Below are positions 13,225 to 14,029 of a stretch of DNA of 14,029 nucleotides, one piece after another. Each line of letters opens with the position of its first letter. The stretch's first letter is position 1. Source of the DNA: Casimicrobiaceae bacterium (GTDB taxonomy: Bacteria; Pseudomonadota; Gammaproteobacteria; Burkholderiales; Casimicrobiaceae); the NCBI GenBank assembly GCA_955652025.1, contig CATPAO010000115.1, forward strand, positions 1-14,029. Direction: 5' to 3'. The notes under the pieces are model-generated. The model did no database searches and was not told where the DNA came from. It saw nothing but the letters and a program-made list of their open reading frames with translations. The position numbers and the translations under genes were made by a program.

Positions 13225-13916
13225 ATGGTCTCGCAACGGATTGGAACTGTGACTTCGCGCGGCGCGATCGGCGTTGCGCTTGCCGCCGTCGCCGCGACGC
13301 TGGTGCCTTGGGTGCCGCTCGCCGATGCGCGCGTGACGCGGATCGTCATCGACACGGTTTCACCGGTCAGACGCCGGTACCGGTGGGATACGAGGAACTC
13401 ACCGGCCGGGCGTTCGGCGAGCTCGACCCGAAGGATCCGCACAACACGATCATTACCGACATCGGGCTCGTGTCAGGCAAGGCTCAATACATCGCGAGCT
13501 TCCGAATCCGCAAGCCGACCGACATGAGCCTGGCGAGCGGCGTCATCTGGCACGACGTTCCGAACCGCGGCGGCAACGTCGCGTTTCCTGCCGATTCGCT
13601 CGCGGCCAACGACGTGCAATTGCTGAGCGGCTGGCAAGGCGACAACGCGGGTGGAACCACTGTTCCGGCCAACGCGAGCTGCATCCCGCCCTATGTCGCG
13701 CCTTGCGCCGCGCCGAAGTTCGCGAACCACTACGTTAAGACGCCCGTGCTGACCGGCGTCACCGGCCAGATCCTCGGCCGCATCGTCAACCGGAGCGGCT
13801 TGAATGCGGCGCCACTCAACGTGATGGGCAATCCGATCCCGTACTTTCCGGCCAATCCGAATGACAATTCAGGCGATACGCTGACGATTGTGCGCCACGA
13901 CGGCGCGGGAAGGTAA
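13225..13916 (+). pseudogene. Alpha/beta-hydrolase-domain protein, N-terminal part, frameshifted and cut short
   Basis: Two frames together encode the N-terminal region of an Abhydrolase_10-type protein. Frame one starts at ATG 13225 with AGGAGGA upstream. It gives a signal-peptide-like segment (VALAAVAATLVPWVPLADA) and then RVTRIVIDTVSP. The match then moves to another frame: GQTPVPVGYEELTGRAFGEL, DPKDPHNTIITDIGLVSGKA, IRKPTDMSLASGVIWHDVPN, up to DNSGDTLTIVRHDGAGR and TAA 13914-13916. The switch lies at about 13352-13375, so a small insertion or deletion is needed to join them. Members of the family are several hundred residues longer, so the C-terminal part is missing too. Either the gene is broken, with a second event near 13905, or the first shift is a sequencing error. 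Confidence 0.72.
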
Positions 13917-14020
13917 ATAGTATGACTACCTGAACGCAGCTTGCTGCATGAGAGATGGGGGACGGCCCCCCGAGGACGGGTTGCAGGATCAGTTCTCAAA
14001 CCACCCCCAGCTGCTTGGGG
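13911..14020 (+). other. Hairpin-rich segment after the truncated hydrolase gene
   Basis: Four short inverted repeats follow one another: AGG..TAGT-ATG-ACTA-CCT (13911-13931), GCAGC-TT-GCTGC (13936-13947), GGGGG-ACGG-CCCCC (13957-13970), and CCCCA-GCTGCT-TGGGG (14005-14020). No hydrolase coding text continues here. The dense pairing and the sudden loss of the gene suggest the edge of an inserted element with a structured end, but no transposase or intron protein is visible before the window ends. I cannot name the element. Confidence 0.35.
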
Positions 14021-14029
14021 ATAAGAGCC

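Noticed and set aside
13908..13914. GGAAGGT near the gene break, similar to the tip of IS5-type terminal repeats.
   Set aside because: Seven bases are too few, the following bases do not match what I recall of IS5 ends, and no transposase is visible.
1..14029. The two hydrolase fragments as halves of one gene split by insertion of the malonate region.
   Set aside because: The order is wrong: the C-terminal piece is on the left and the N-terminal piece on the right of the same strand, so they must be two separate genes.

Overview
The window is high-GC DNA with dense, overlapping genes, GTG/TTG starts and a short palindromic repeat of a kind I associate with Burkholderiales. The host is most likely a betaproteobacterium of that order. 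This rests on gene content and style, not on a marker gene.

Layout. (1) 2-370 (+): the C-terminal end of an alpha/beta-hydrolase-domain protein (Abhydrolase_10 type). (2) 555-3199 (+): a compact set of three genes, namely a NitT/TauT-type periplasmic binding protein, an AtuA/DUF1446 protein, and its small AtuA C-terminal partner, which overlaps it. (3) 3204-12572 (-): one ten-gene malonate operon. In transcription order it is dctP-dctQ-dctM (TRAP transporter), mdcA, mdcC, mdcD, mdcE, mdcG, mdcB, mdcH. (4) 12573-13224: a 652-base control region. (5) 13225-13916 (+): the N-terminal part of a second Abhydrolase_10-type gene, with a frameshift and an early end. (6) The last ~115 bases: a run of short hairpins with no recognised gene.

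How the malonate genes work together (family knowledge). The TRAP system would import malonate. MdcB and MdcG make and attach the 2'-(5''-phosphoribosyl)-3'-dephospho-CoA group to the carrier protein MdcC. MdcH primes the carrier with malonyl from malonyl-CoA. MdcA then swaps malonate for acetate on the carrier, and MdcD/MdcE decarboxylate malonyl-ACP to acetyl-ACP plus CO2. The usual mdcLM or mdcF transporter is absent, and the TRAP genes occupy its place. The operon has a near-ideal sigma70-type promoter whose -10 box and start region lie inside an inverted repeat containing TGTATACA. This resembles the operator I recall for the GntR-family repressor MdcY of Acinetobacter. No regulator gene lies in the window.

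Most unusual structure. Every gap in the operon longer than 22 bases is made wholly or mostly of copies of one 80-85-base GC-rich repeat (one copy is only a remnant). Three of the four copies sit exactly at stop/start junctions and are flanked by TGAGC on both sides. Their reading frames bridge the upstream stop to the downstream start. A near-copy of the operator also lies in a second, divergent promoter-like sequence in the control region.
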